DNA from: Streptomyces sp. DSM 15324
GTDB lineage: Bacteria > Actinomycetota > Actinomycetes > Streptomycetales > Streptomycetaceae
Reading direction: 5' to 3'
Assembly (NCBI RefSeq): GCF_001514285.1
Contig: NZ_KQ949027.1
Coordinates: 550,501-614,500, forward strand
Length of the DNA: 64,000 bases
The translations under genes and the position numbers were made by a program. Numbering within the stretch: position 1 is the first letter of the stretch; each line of letters starts with the position of its first letter. Of the stretch, positions 14,191 through 22,704 are shown piece by piece. Below the pieces are notes generated by a model. That model worked only from the letters and a program-made list of their open reading frames with translations, made no database searches and was not told where the DNA came from.

Positions 14191-15420
14191 CTAGCCCAGC
14201 GCCCGCCCCAGCACGTAGACCGCCGGTGCGGCGGCCGCGAGGGGCAGGGCCACGCCCGCGGTGAAGTGGACGAAGCGGGAGGGGTAGTCGTAGCTCGCGA
14301 CCCGGTGGCCGATCAGGGCGCACACCGCGGCGCCCGCGCCGAGCAGCGCGCCCGGCGCGCCCATCCCGGTCACCCCGCCGACCGCGATGCCCGCGCCCGC
14401 GGCGGCGAGCAGCGAGACGACGACGGAGGCCGGGGTCGGCAGCGGCAGCGCGCGGGCCAGGACGGCGACGGCGACGGCCGCGGCACCCACGGTCACCGCG
14501 TCGGGGTCCGCGCCGAGGTGTCCGGTCGCGGTGATCGCCAGCGCGGCGGAGACGATGGTGGCCATCAGGCCGTACATCCGCTCGTCGGGGTCGGCGTGCG
14601 AGCGGAGCTGGAGCACCAGGCAGAGCAGCACCCACACGCCGAGGGTGCCGAGGATCGCGGCGGGCGCGTTCCCCCGGCCGGCGGCGAGCAGCGCCGCGTC
14701 CGAGACCAGCGCGCCGAGGAAGGCGAGCGCGATGCCCTGCCGGGCGGGCCACATGCCGTTCAGCCGGAACCAGCCGGCCGCCGTCACCGCCTGGAGCACG
14801 ACGAGCGGCACGAGCAGGGCGTACGAACCGATGGCCGCCGCGCCGGACAGGAGCAGGCCCAGCAGCGCGGTGAGCGCGGCGGGCTGCATCCCGGGCTCGA
14901 TGATCGGCGAACGCCCTTCGAGCCGCGCCCGCTGGGCGTCGGTCACCCGGGAGTTGCCGGCGAGGGTGGCGGGACCGTAGGCCGCGGCCGCCTCGGGCTG
15001 GGCGGGGCCATAGCCCGCGGTCGCCTCGGGCTGGGCGGGACCAAAGGCCGCGGTCGCCTCGGGCTGGGCGGGTGCGGCGGCTTGGCCTGCGTAGGCCTGG
15101 TGGGCGGAGTAGCCCTGGTGCTCGGGGTGGCCGGGGTAGCCCTGGTGGCCAGGCTGCCCGGCGTGACGTGCAGGCCCGGCGGGACCCACGTGCCCCGCAG
15201 GCGCGGAGGGCCCCGCGTGCCCCCCAGGCCCCGCGTGCCCCGGGTACGCGCCCGGCGCGTCCGCGGTGACCGGCGGCTGGACGCTGGTCTCCCAGGTCTG
15301 GCCCTGCCACTGCTGGGTGTACTGGAGGTGCGCCTGCGGGTCGTCGTGGCCCTGTTGCTGCGCGGGCCAGTTCTGCTGGTCGTATCCCGGGTACTGCTGA
15401 TACGGCTGCTGGTCGGTCAT
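14191..15420 (-). CDS. Multi-span membrane protein with Gln/Pro/His/Gly-rich N-terminus
   Basis: 409 residues. The first ~170 are low complexity: Gln/Tyr-rich (QQPYQQYPGYDQQ), then repeated G-H-A/x-G-P and GYPGHPEHQGY units, then three near-identical blocks of GPAQPEATA(A/G)(F/Y). After RVTDAQRARLEGRSP come about eight hydrophobic segments to the C-terminus. There is no recognised domain. It starts three bases after the moaD stop behind an AGGAGG site, so it is in the moaD operon, although no functional link is evident. Confidence 0.75.
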   Translation of the reverse strand: MTDQQPYQQYPGYDQQNWPAQQQGHDDPQAHLQYTQQWQGQTWETSVQPPVTADAPGAYPGHAGPGGHAGPSAPAGHVGPAGPARHAGQPGHQGYPGHPEHQGYSAHQAYAGQAAAPAQPEATAAFGPAQPEATAGYGPAQPEAAAAYGPATLAGNSRVTDAQRARLEGRSPIIEPGMQPAALTALLGLLLSGAAAIGSYALLVPLVVLQAVTAAGWFRLNGMWPARQGIALAFLGALVSDAALLAAGRGNAPAAILGTLGVWVLLCLVLQLRSHADPDERMYGLMATIVSAALAITATGHLGADPDAVTVGAAAVAVAVLARALPLPTPASVVVSLLAAAGAGIAVGGVTGMGAPGALLGAGAAVCALIGHRVASYDYPSRFVHFTAGVALPLAAAAPAVYVLGRALG

Positions 15421-15422
15421 CC

Positions 15423-15677
15423 TCACCCTCCTGCGAACGGCGGGAGCACCTCGACCGTGCCGCCGTCGGCCAGCCGTACCGTCTCATGTGCGCGGGTGCC
15501 CACGGGGTCACCGTCGATCAGGAACGAGCATCGCCGCAGCACACGCGTGAGTTCACCGGGGTGTCGCACACGCGCGGCGTCGAGGGCCTCGGCGAGGGTG
15601 TCCGCGTCGTACGGCTCCTCGTCGACCCCGGCCGCGGCCTTGGCGGCCGCCCAGTAGCGCACCGTGACCTTGGGCAT
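15423..15677 (-). CDS. MoaD/ThiS-family sulfur carrier protein
   Basis: An 84-residue ubiquitin-like protein with the diagnostic C-terminal PPFAGG, whose terminal Gly-Gly is adenylated and thiocarboxylated. The N-terminus KVTVRYWAAAKAAAGV and the closing ADGGTVEVLPP strand are classic MoaD. It may serve molybdopterin synthase or another sulfur-transfer enzyme; no moaE or other cofactor gene is adjacent, so the pathway is unresolved. Confidence 0.88.
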   Translation of the reverse strand: MPKVTVRYWAAAKAAAGVDEEPYDADTLAEALDAARVRHPGELTRVLRRCSFLIDGDPVGTRAHETVRLADGGTVEVLPPFAGG

Positions 15678-15809
15678 CGCGTTCCTTCTCGGATCGGTTG
15701 TTCTGGCGTCTCGGTTGTTCCGTCGTCTGTTCTGTCGTCCCGGTCGGTCCGCCGTCTCGTCGGGCCGTCGTCTCGCCGGTCCGTCGTCGGTTCACCGACA
15801 GGGTTCAGG

Positions 15810-16646
15810 CTAGCCCGCCCGGGCCACCGCCCAGTCCGCGATCCGGGCCAGCAGGGCGTCGTCGGCCGCGTGCTCGGCGTGGCCCATGCCGGGTTCCAGC
15901 CAGAGTTCGCCGTGTTCGCCCGCCGCCGCGGCGAGCATCCGGGGGTGGTCGAGGGGGAAGTAGCCGTCGCGGTCGCCGTGGACGATCAGCAGCGGGGCGG
16001 GCGCGATCCGCGGGACCGCCTCGGTCGGGGAGAGCGGTACGGGGTCCCAGTCGCGGTGGTGGATACGGGTGCGGAAGCCCCAGCGACCGAGCAGCCGGCC
16101 CTCGGGGCGGGTGATCAGCCAGTGCACCCGGCGCATGGCGACGGTTCCCCGGTAGTACCAGCGGGCGGGCGCGCTGACGGAGACGACGGCGTCCACCCCC
16201 CGGTGCAGGGCCGCGTGCCGGAGCACGACCGAGCCGCCCATCGAGAAGCCGACGGTCACCACGCGCGCGTGGCCGAGCGAGCGGGCCCACGCGACGGCGG
16301 CCTCCAGGTCCAGGACCTCCTTGTCGCCGACCGTCGAACGCCCGCCGGAGCGCCCGTGGCCCCGGAAGGAGAAGGTGACGACGGCCCCGTACCGCGCGAA
16401 GGCCTCGGCGACCCGGCGTACCTGGGGGCGGTCGGCGTCGCCGGTGAAGCCGTGCGCGATCACGAACACCGGGTGAACGGGGGATGGCGGCGCACTGTTG
16501 TATACGACCGAACCCGGGTTGTATACGGAATCGATCGGAATACCGTCGACGGTGCGCCGAAACGTCCGCAAAGGTGTGCGGGTGCCCGTCTCATAGTTCG
16601 GACGTACGGTGGAACGGGCCACATGACCTGCCCGGCTGTTGCTCAT
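15810..16646 (-). CDS. Alpha/beta-hydrolase
   Basis: The catalytic triad is visible: nucleophile GFSMGGS, acid in HGDRDGYFPLDH, and His in GMGHAEH. The oxyanion segment is VIAHGFTGD, and the GHGRSGG strand-turn is typical of lysophospholipase or acylesterase-like hydrolases. It is 278 residues starting at MSNSRAGH (16646), a start without a strong ribosome site; the N-terminal ~45 residues before the core are variable. It is divergent from glnR across 194 bases. The substrate is unknown. Confidence 0.83.
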   Translation of the reverse strand: MSNSRAGHVARSTVRPNYETGTRTPLRTFRRTVDGIPIDSVYNPGSVVYNSAPPSPVHPVFVIAHGFTGDADRPQVRRVAEAFARYGAVVTFSFRGHGRSGGRSTVGDKEVLDLEAAVAWARSLGHARVVTVGFSMGGSVVLRHAALHRGVDAVVSVSAPARWYYRGTVAMRRVHWLITRPEGRLLGRWGFRTRIHHRDWDPVPLSPTEAVPRIAPAPLLIVHGDRDGYFPLDHPRMLAAAAGEHGELWLEPGMGHAEHAADDALLARIADWAVARAG

Positions 16647-16725
16647 GTGGGCTATTCTGCTGGGCAGAGGACTCGGGCAGCGTAGCCCCCGGGTCCTTTT
16701 GTGCTTTCGGAAGCGTTGTATACGA
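16497..16725. repeat. Three copies of the 11-mer GTTGTATACG(A/G) around the hydrolase start and glnR upstream region
   Basis: Copies are at 16497-16507, 16518-16528 and 16715-16725. The first two are 21 bases apart (two helical turns) inside the hydrolase 5' coding region, where they partly reflect a repeated VYN peptide. The third lies in non-coding sequence between the two genes. Each contains the palindrome GTATAC, rare in such GC-rich DNA. A short GCAGTGCC-like repeat also occurs at 16770-16806. Confidence 0.5.
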
Positions 16726-16840
16726 AGCGGGAAACTCCAGGTGACCGCGGGTGTACGGGGCCTTCGGGAACGTGCAGTGCAGTGCCGCAGTGCCGTAGTG
16801 CCGCAAACGTCCTCGCAGGGACCGAGGAGGAACCAGACAT

Positions 16841-17620
16841 ATGAGTTCTCTGCTGCTCCTGACCAATGCCCTCCAGCCGTCGACCGAGGTGCTGCCCGCC
16901 CTCGGCCTGCTGCTGCACAACGTGCGCGTCGCTCCGGCGGAGGGGCCCGCACTCGTCGACACCCCGGGCGCCGACGTCATCCTGATCGACGGCCGGCGCG
17001 ACCTCCCGCAGGTGCGCAGCCTGTGCCAGCTGCTGCGCTCGACCGGACCGGGCTGTCCGCTCATCCTGGTCGTCACCGAGGGCGGCCTGGCCGCCGTCAC
17101 CGCCGACTGGGGCATCGACGACGTCCTCCTCGACACCGCCGGCCCGGCGGAGGTGGAGGCGCGGCTGCGGCTCGCCATGGGCCGCCAGCAGATCGTCAAC
17201 GACGACTCCCCGATGGAGATCCGCAACGGCGATCTGTCGGTGGACGAGGCGACGTACAGCGCGAAGCTGAAGGGCCGGGTCCTCGACCTCACCTTCAAGG
17301 AGTTCGAGCTGCTGAAGTACCTGGCCCAGCACCCCGGCCGGGTGTTCACCCGCGCACAGCTCCTCCAGGAGGTGTGGGGCTACGACTACTTCGGCGGCAC
17401 CCGCACGGTCGATGTGCACGTACGGCGGCTGCGCGCCAAGCTCGGCCCGGAGCACGAGTCGCTGATCGGCACCGTCCGGAACGTGGGTTATCGATTCGTT
17501 ACGCCCGAGAAGGCGGAGCGCGGGAGCGACGAGGCGAAGGCCAAGGCCGGCCGGGTAAACGCGGACGATCCGGACAACACGGTCGCCGTCGGCGCCGAAG
17601 AGGTCACAGCGGACGCCTAG
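16841..17620 (+). CDS. glnR: GlnR, global nitrogen response regulator
   Basis: An OmpR-type orphan response regulator that activates glnA, glnII, amtB and other nitrogen genes in actinomycetes. The receiver domain is atypical: D50 is present in ADVILID but the acidic pair and Lys of ordinary receivers are not, consistent with phosphorylation-independent dimerisation. The C-terminal winged helix is clear (FKEFELLKYLAQHPGRVFTR and DVHVRRLRAKLG). The terminal ~35 residues are a charged, variable tail. At 259 residues it is the expected size. The usual neighbours are seen here too: a divergent hydrolase and a downstream LacI-type regulator. Confidence 0.95.
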   Translation: MSSLLLLTNALQPSTEVLPALGLLLHNVRVAPAEGPALVDTPGADVILIDGRRDLPQVRSLCQLLRSTGPGCPLILVVTEGGLAAVTADWGIDDVLLDTAGPAEVEARLRLAMGRQQIVNDDSPMEIRNGDLSVDEATYSAKLKGRVLDLTFKEFELLKYLAQHPGRVFTRAQLLQEVWGYDYFGGTRTVDVHVRRLRAKLGPEHESLIGTVRNVGYRFVTPEKAERGSDEAKAKAGRVNADDPDNTVAVGAEEVTADA

Positions 17621-17746
17621 TACTCGCCGGTACCTCTCGGTTACTCACCGGTACCGGGCCGGATCCGCTCGGCGGAGGCATTGCTTCCGCACAGGGACGT
17701 GACGTACGCCCTGCCCAGAGCGGGTCCATCCGCGTAGACTCCGCGC

Positions 17747-18769
17747 GTGGCCAAGGTGACTCGGGACGACGTCGCACGACTGGCGGGGACCTCCACCGCC
17801 GTCGTCAGCTACGTCATCAACAACGGACCCCGGCCGGTCGCCCCGGCCACGCGCGAGCGCGTCCTCGCCGCGATCAAGGAGCTGGGCTACCGGCCCGACC
17901 GGGTCGCGCAGGCGATGGCGTCCCGGCGCACGGACCTCATAGGTCTGATCATCCCGGACGCCCGCCAGCCCTTCTTCGGCGAGATGGCCCACGCGGTCGA
18001 GCAGGCCGCCTCCGAGCGCGGGAAGATGGTCCTCGTCGGCAACACCGACTACGTCGCCGAGCGCGAGGTCCACTATCTGCGGGCGTTCCTCGGGATGCGG
18101 GTCTCCGGCCTGATCCTCGTCAGCCACGCGCTCAACGACCTGGCCGCGGCCGAGATCGACGCCTGGGACGCCCGGGTGGTCCTGCTGCACGAGCGGCCCG
18201 AGGCCATCGACGACGTCGCCGTCGTCACCGACGACCTGGGCGGCGCCCGGATCGCCGTCCGTCACCTCCTGGAGCACGGCTGCGCGTACGTCGCCTGCAT
18301 GGGCGGCACCGCCGAGACCCCCTCCGTCGGCGACCCGGTCTCCGACCACGTCGAGGGCTGGCGGCAGGCCATGGCCGAGGCCGGGCTCAGCACCGAGGGC
18401 CGGCTCTTCGAGGCGCCGTACAACCGCTATGACGCCTACCGCGTCGCCCTCGACCTGCTCTCGGGCCCGGACCGGCCGCCCGCGATCTTCTGCTCCACCG
18501 ACGACCAGGCGATCGGCCTGCTGCGCGCGGCCCGCGAGCTGCGCATCGACGTACCGGGCGAGCTGGCCGTCATCGGCTTCGACGACATCAAGGAAGCCGC
18601 CCTCGCTGACCCGCCCATGACAACGATCGCATCGGACCGCTCGGCGATGGCCCGCGCGGCCGTGGACCTGGTCCTGGACGACGGGGTGCGGATCGCGGGC
18701 TCCCGCCGCGAACGCCTCAAGCAGTTCCCGTCCCGGCTGGTGACCCGCCGCTCGTGCGGCTGCGCCTGA
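17747..18769 (+). CDS. LacI-family transcriptional regulator
   Basis: 340 residues with the N-terminal LacI helix-turn-helix (VTRDDVARLAGTSTAVVSYVINNGPRPVAPATRERV) and hinge, then a periplasmic-binding-like effector domain (DLIGLIIPDARQPFFGEM ... FCSTDDQAIGLL ... AVIGFDDIKEA). The start is a GTG at 17747. No sugar operon is adjacent, so the effector is not predictable. An unusual CGCA tail ends the protein (RRSCGCA). Confidence 0.9.
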   Translation: MAKVTRDDVARLAGTSTAVVSYVINNGPRPVAPATRERVLAAIKELGYRPDRVAQAMASRRTDLIGLIIPDARQPFFGEMAHAVEQAASERGKMVLVGNTDYVAEREVHYLRAFLGMRVSGLILVSHALNDLAAAEIDAWDARVVLLHERPEAIDDVAVVTDDLGGARIAVRHLLEHGCAYVACMGGTAETPSVGDPVSDHVEGWRQAMAEAGLSTEGRLFEAPYNRYDAYRVALDLLSGPDRPPAIFCSTDDQAIGLLRAARELRIDVPGELAVIGFDDIKEAALADPPMTTIASDRSAMARAAVDLVLDDGVRIAGSRRERLKQFPSRLVTRRSCGCA

Positions 18770-18912
18770 CCGTACGGCGTCACCGTATGAGAGGTCTCTG
18801 AGAGGCCCGCGTCCGGTGCCTGTTCCGGCTTTATATCGGGCATACGAGGTTCTGGCGGCGTTCTCAGGGAGCACTCAGGAAGCTCTCATGGTCACGGGAC
18901 AAGCTTCTTTCC

Positions 18913-20088
18913 ATGACCGAGAGCTTCCGCCGCAGCGGCGAGTACGAGAACTTCGACACCCCTCACCGGGGCGCCCAGCAGCACGCTTCCTCCCCCGTCA
19001 ACCCGGAGTGGCCGCCCCCGCCGGCGTACCAGCCGATGCAGCAGGGCGCGTACCAGCAGCCGCAGCAGCACCACCAGCCGCAGCCGCAGCCGGTGGTCGA
19101 GCCCACCGCGGTGTGGCGGACGCAGGCCGCGCCGGGCGGCGGGGACGGCCACGGCGGCGGAACCGCTCTCCTCACCCCCGCGGCGGCCGGGCCCGGCGCC
19201 CCGGAGCCCGGGAAGAAGCGCACCCGCGGTCCCCTGGCCCTGCTCGCCGCCGTGGCGATCGTCGCCGCGGCCATCGGAGGCGGCACGGCGTACGGCATAC
19301 AGGAGCTGACCGGCAAGGACCAGGTGGTCTCCTCCTCCACCACGACCAGCGTGGTGCCGTCCAGCAAGACCGGGAACGTCGCCTCGATCGCCGCCGCGGT
19401 CAGCCCGAGCGTGGTCGAGGTCAACGCCACCCTCAGCAACGGCTCCTCCACCGGCTCCGGTGTGATCATCACCAGTGACGGTGAGATCGTCACCAACAAC
19501 CACGTCATCGCGGGCGCCTCCTCGATCAAGGTGAGGACCAGCGACGGCAAGAGCTACACCGCGAAGGTGGTCGGCACCGACAGCAAGAAGGACCTCGCGC
19601 TGATCAAGCTGGAGAACGCCTCCGGTCTGAAGGCGGCGACCCTCGGCAACTCCGACGGGGTCCAGGTCGGCGACCAGGTCGTGGCGATCGGCTCCCCCGA
19701 GGGCCTGACCGGCACGGTGACCAGCGGCATCGTCTCCGCGCTCAACCGTGACGTGACCGTCTCCACCGACGAGAGCCAGGGCCAGCAGCAACAGCAGGGC
19801 GGCGGCGGATGGCCGTTCGAGTTCGGCGGCCGGCAGTTCAACGGCGACACCGGCTCCTCGACCACCACCTACAAGGCGCTCCAGACGGACGCCTCGCTCA
19901 ACCCCGGCAACTCCGGCGGCGCGCTCATCGACGCGAACGGCAACATCGTCGGCATCAACTCCGCCATGTACTCCGCCGCCTCGTCCTCCTCCTCGGACGC
20001 CGGCAGCGTCGGCCTCGGCTTCGCCATCCCGATCAACACCGTCAAGGCCGACCTCGCGACCCTGCGGGCCGGCGGTTCCGACAGCTGA
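18913..20088 (+). CDS. HtrA-like membrane-anchored serine protease without PDZ domain
   Basis: A 391-residue S1C-type trypsin-like protease. The triad reads H197 (TNNHVI), D227 (KKDLAL) and S334 (NPGNSGGAL). Residues 1-105 are a Pro/Gln-rich cytoplasmic region, residues 107-128 a membrane span, and the protease domain is extracytoplasmic. A flexible QQQQQGGGG loop interrupts the domain near residue 295. The PDZ domain of mycobacterial PepD is absent; the chain ends right after the protease. It is followed by a two-component system of MprAB type, mirroring the mycobacterial mprAB-pepD neighbourhood, so a role in envelope stress is likely. Confidence 0.9.
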   Translation: MTESFRRSGEYENFDTPHRGAQQHASSPVNPEWPPPPAYQPMQQGAYQQPQQHHQPQPQPVVEPTAVWRTQAAPGGGDGHGGGTALLTPAAAGPGAPEPGKKRTRGPLALLAAVAIVAAAIGGGTAYGIQELTGKDQVVSSSTTTSVVPSSKTGNVASIAAAVSPSVVEVNATLSNGSSTGSGVIITSDGEIVTNNHVIAGASSIKVRTSDGKSYTAKVVGTDSKKDLALIKLENASGLKAATLGNSDGVQVGDQVVAIGSPEGLTGTVTSGIVSALNRDVTVSTDESQGQQQQQGGGGWPFEFGGRQFNGDTGSSTTTYKALQTDASLNPGNSGGALIDANGNIVGINSAMYSAASSSSSDAGSVGLGFAIPINTVKADLATLRAGGSDS

Positions 20089-20118
20089 TCCACCCTCCGG
20101 CCACTCAGGGAGCACGTC

Positions 20119-20334
20119 ATGATCAAGCAGGTTTCGCACACGGTGACCGGCGTCGGCGCGGCCGACCTCGCCCTGGCCCTCGGCGTGGCGTACGAGCTGC
20201 ACGAGCCCGTGCGGGAGACGGTCGTAAGGGCCCCGGAGGTGGCGGCGCCGCAGCTGATGGGCCTGCGCACGCCCGCCACCCGCCCGCACCGCCGCAAGGT
20301 TCCGCTGAACCGCCTCACCGCGGTGCGCGGCTGA
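20119..20334 (+). CDS. Small hypothetical protein between protease and two-component genes
   Basis: 71 residues, not recognised. The N-terminal half is mildly hydrophobic (ADLALALGVAYELHEPV), and the C-terminal half is basic (RTPATRPHRRKVPLNRL). It has no cysteine and no clear membrane span. The ATG follows GGGAGCACGTC, a plausible ribosome site, 30 bases after the protease stop on the same strand, so it could be cotranscribed. It may be a genuine small protein. Confidence 0.45.
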   Translation: MIKQVSHTVTGVGAADLALALGVAYELHEPVRETVVRAPEVAAPQLMGLRTPATRPHRRKVPLNRLTAVRG

Positions 20335-20429
20335 TCCCCCGCCGCCCTCTCTTCCCGCACGGACCGGGAAGCGTGCGAGGCTGAAGGTCTCGTCCCCGTC
20401 CGACCCACCGCACCCGAGGATCGACGCCC

Positions 20430-21167
20430 ATGAGCCCCGCCGAAGGCGACCGTGACATCCAGCGCATCCTGATCGTCGACGACGAGCCGGCGGTGCGTGA
20501 GGCACTCCAGCGCAGTCTCGCCTTCGAGGGCTACGACACCGAGGTCGCCGTCGACGGCGCCGACGCCCTGGACAAGGCGACGGCCTACCGCCCCGACCTG
20601 GTCGTCCTCGACATCCAGATGCCCCGCATGGACGGCCTGACGGCCGCGCGCCGCATCCGGGGCGCGGGCGACACGACCCCCATCCTCATGCTCACGGCCC
20701 GTGACACGGTCGGCGACCGGGTCACCGGGCTCGACGCGGGCGCCGACGACTACCTGGTCAAGCCGTTCGAACTGGACGAGCTGTTCGCCCGGGTGCGCGC
20801 GCTGCTGCGGCGCAGCTCCTACGCGGCGGCGGCCGGCGCGGCCGACGTGGAGGAGGACGAGGCGCTCACCTTCGCCGACCTGCGCATGGACCTCGCCACC
20901 CGCGAGGTCACCCGGGCCGGGCGGCCCGTCGAGCTGACCCGCACGGAGTTCACCCTGCTGGAGATGTTCATGGCGCACCCGCGGCAGGTCCTCACGCGGG
21001 AGCAGATCCTGAAGGCGGTGTGGGGCTTCGACTTCGAGCCGTCCTCCAACTCCCTGGACGTGTACGTGATGTACCTGCGCCGCAAGACCGAGGCGGCCGG
21101 CGAACCGCGGCTCGTGCACACGGTGCGGGGTGTGGGGTACGTGCTGCGCCAGGGCGGCGCGGAGTGA
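20430..21167 (+). CDS. OmpR-family response regulator (MprA-like)
   Basis: 245 residues. The receiver domain has acidic pair D17/D18, phospho-acceptor D61 (VVLDIQMPRMDG), the conserved Thr in MLTAR and Lys in LVKPF. The effector domain is a winged helix (ELTRTEFTLLEMFMAHPRQVLTREQILKAVWG and VYVMYLRRK). Sequence and neighbourhood resemble mycobacterial MprA. Its stop overlaps the kinase GTG by four bases (GTGA), so the pair is translationally coupled. Confidence 0.92.
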   Translation: MSPAEGDRDIQRILIVDDEPAVREALQRSLAFEGYDTEVAVDGADALDKATAYRPDLVVLDIQMPRMDGLTAARRIRGAGDTTPILMLTARDTVGDRVTGLDAGADDYLVKPFELDELFARVRALLRRSSYAAAAGAADVEEDEALTFADLRMDLATREVTRAGRPVELTRTEFTLLEMFMAHPRQVLTREQILKAVWGFDFEPSSNSLDVYVMYLRRKTEAAGEPRLVHTVRGVGYVLRQGGAE

Positions 21168-22618
21168 ACAAGCTGGTCCGCCGCTTCCGGACGCTGCCGA
21201 TTCGGGCGCGGCTGTCGATGCTGGTCGCCGCCGCTGTGGCGTTCGCGGTGGCGGCGGTTTCGGTGACGTGCTGGTTCATCGTGCAGGGGAAGCTGTACGA
21301 GCAGGTGAACGAGGACCTGGAACAGGCGGCCCGGATGAAGCCCGGGAACTGGGTGCAGATGCAGAACGCGCTCATCGACTGCACGAAGACTCCGCAGACT
21401 CCGAGGCCGTTCCGCAACTTGTACACCCAGGTGGTCACGTCGGAGGGGACCGCCTGCGTGACGGACGACTCCCTCGGCGCGATCAAGGTGACTCAGGCGG
21501 ACAAGGAAGTCATCAAGAACGGTGCTTCCAAGCGCGGGGTAGTCCGCAATGGCACGGCCGACGACGGTACGCCGGTGCGCGTGATGACCATCCCCCAACC
21601 CGCCCAGGACCCCGCCACTGGTGAGCAGTCCTACGTCGCCATCAGCATCGCCGTATCGCTGGCGGGCACCAAGTCCACCCTCAACGACCTCGCCCTCATC
21701 CTCCTCCTCGTCTCCGGCGTCGGAGTCCTCGGCGCCGGCGCCGCCGGTCTCGCCGTCGCCCGGGCCGGACTCCGGCCCGTCGACAAGCTCACCGAGGCCG
21801 TCGAGCACGTGGCCCGCACGGACGATCTGAACACGCGCATCCCCGTCGAGGACGACTCCGACGACGAGATCGCCCGGCTCTCCCGTTCCTTCAACTCGAT
21901 GACCGCCTCCCTCGCCAGCTCCCGTGAGCTCCAGCAGCAGCTGATCGCGGACGCCGGGCATGAGCTGCGGACGCCGCTCACGTCCCTGCGGACGAACATC
22001 GAGCTGCTCACCCGCAGCGAGGAGACCGGCCGCCCGATCCCCGCCGCCGACCGCAAGGCGCTGCTCGCGAGTGTCAAGGCGCAAGTGACGGAGCTGGCGT
22101 CCCTCATCGGCGACCTCCAGGAGCTGTCCCGCTCGGAGGGCCAGCGCGGTGAACGCGTCCAGGTGGTCGACCTGGAGGACACGGTCGAGGCGGCTCTGCG
22201 CCGGGCCCGGCTGCGCGGCCCCGAGCTGACGATCACCGCCCACCTGGAGCCCTGGTTCACCCGGGCGGAGCCCGCCGCGCTGGAGCGGGCGGTGGTCAAC
22301 ATCCTGGACAACGCGGTGAAGTTCAGCCCCGAGGGCGGCACCATCGACGTCCAGCTCAGTCGCGGTGTCCTGACCGTCCGCGACCACGGCCCCGGTATCC
22401 CCGAGGACGAACTCCCGTACGTCTTCGACCGCTTCTGGCGCTCCCCCAGCGCCCGCGCCCTCCCCGGCTCCGGCCTCGGCCTGTCCATCGTGGCCCGCAC
22501 CGTCGAGCAGGCGGGCGGCCGGGTCGAGCTGGCCCGCGCCGGCGGCGGCGGCACGGTGGCCACCGTACGGCTGCCGGGGGCGCCGATGCCTCCGCCCGAG
22601 GTGCCGGAGACACCGTAG
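21164..22618 (+). CDS. Sensor histidine kinase (MprB-like)
   Basis: 484 residues starting at GTG 21164. Order: membrane span (~19-40), extracytoplasmic sensor (~41-170, with Cys73 and Cys98 that could pair), second span (~173-200), HAMP, then the H-box DAGHELRTPLTSL with H266, the N-box NILDNAVKF, G1 DHGPGIP and G2 GSGLGLSIV. It is a complete HPK with no receiver fusion. Together with the response regulator and the HtrA-like protease it forms a probable envelope-stress circuit. Confidence 0.92.
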   Translation: MNKLVRRFRTLPIRARLSMLVAAAVAFAVAAVSVTCWFIVQGKLYEQVNEDLEQAARMKPGNWVQMQNALIDCTKTPQTPRPFRNLYTQVVTSEGTACVTDDSLGAIKVTQADKEVIKNGASKRGVVRNGTADDGTPVRVMTIPQPAQDPATGEQSYVAISIAVSLAGTKSTLNDLALILLLVSGVGVLGAGAAGLAVARAGLRPVDKLTEAVEHVARTDDLNTRIPVEDDSDDEIARLSRSFNSMTASLASSRELQQQLIADAGHELRTPLTSLRTNIELLTRSEETGRPIPAADRKALLASVKAQVTELASLIGDLQELSRSEGQRGERVQVVDLEDTVEAALRRARLRGPELTITAHLEPWFTRAEPAALERAVVNILDNAVKFSPEGGTIDVQLSRGVLTVRDHGPGIPEDELPYVFDRFWRSPSARALPGSGLGLSIVARTVEQAGGRVELARAGGGGTVATVRLPGAPMPPPEVPETP

Positions 22619-22704
22619 GACCACGGACTTCCCCGTACTCCGGGAGAGCTGAACGGGCCGCCGCGTCGATGACGCGACGGCCTCGTCCGGGGATGAGCCG
22701 TGGG

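Noticed and set aside
16646..16952. An N-terminal extension of the alpha/beta-hydrolase to 16952
   Set aside because: It would run across the glnR start and its upstream region and gives a low-complexity Arg/Ala sequence; MSNSRAGH at 16646 is a more credible start.
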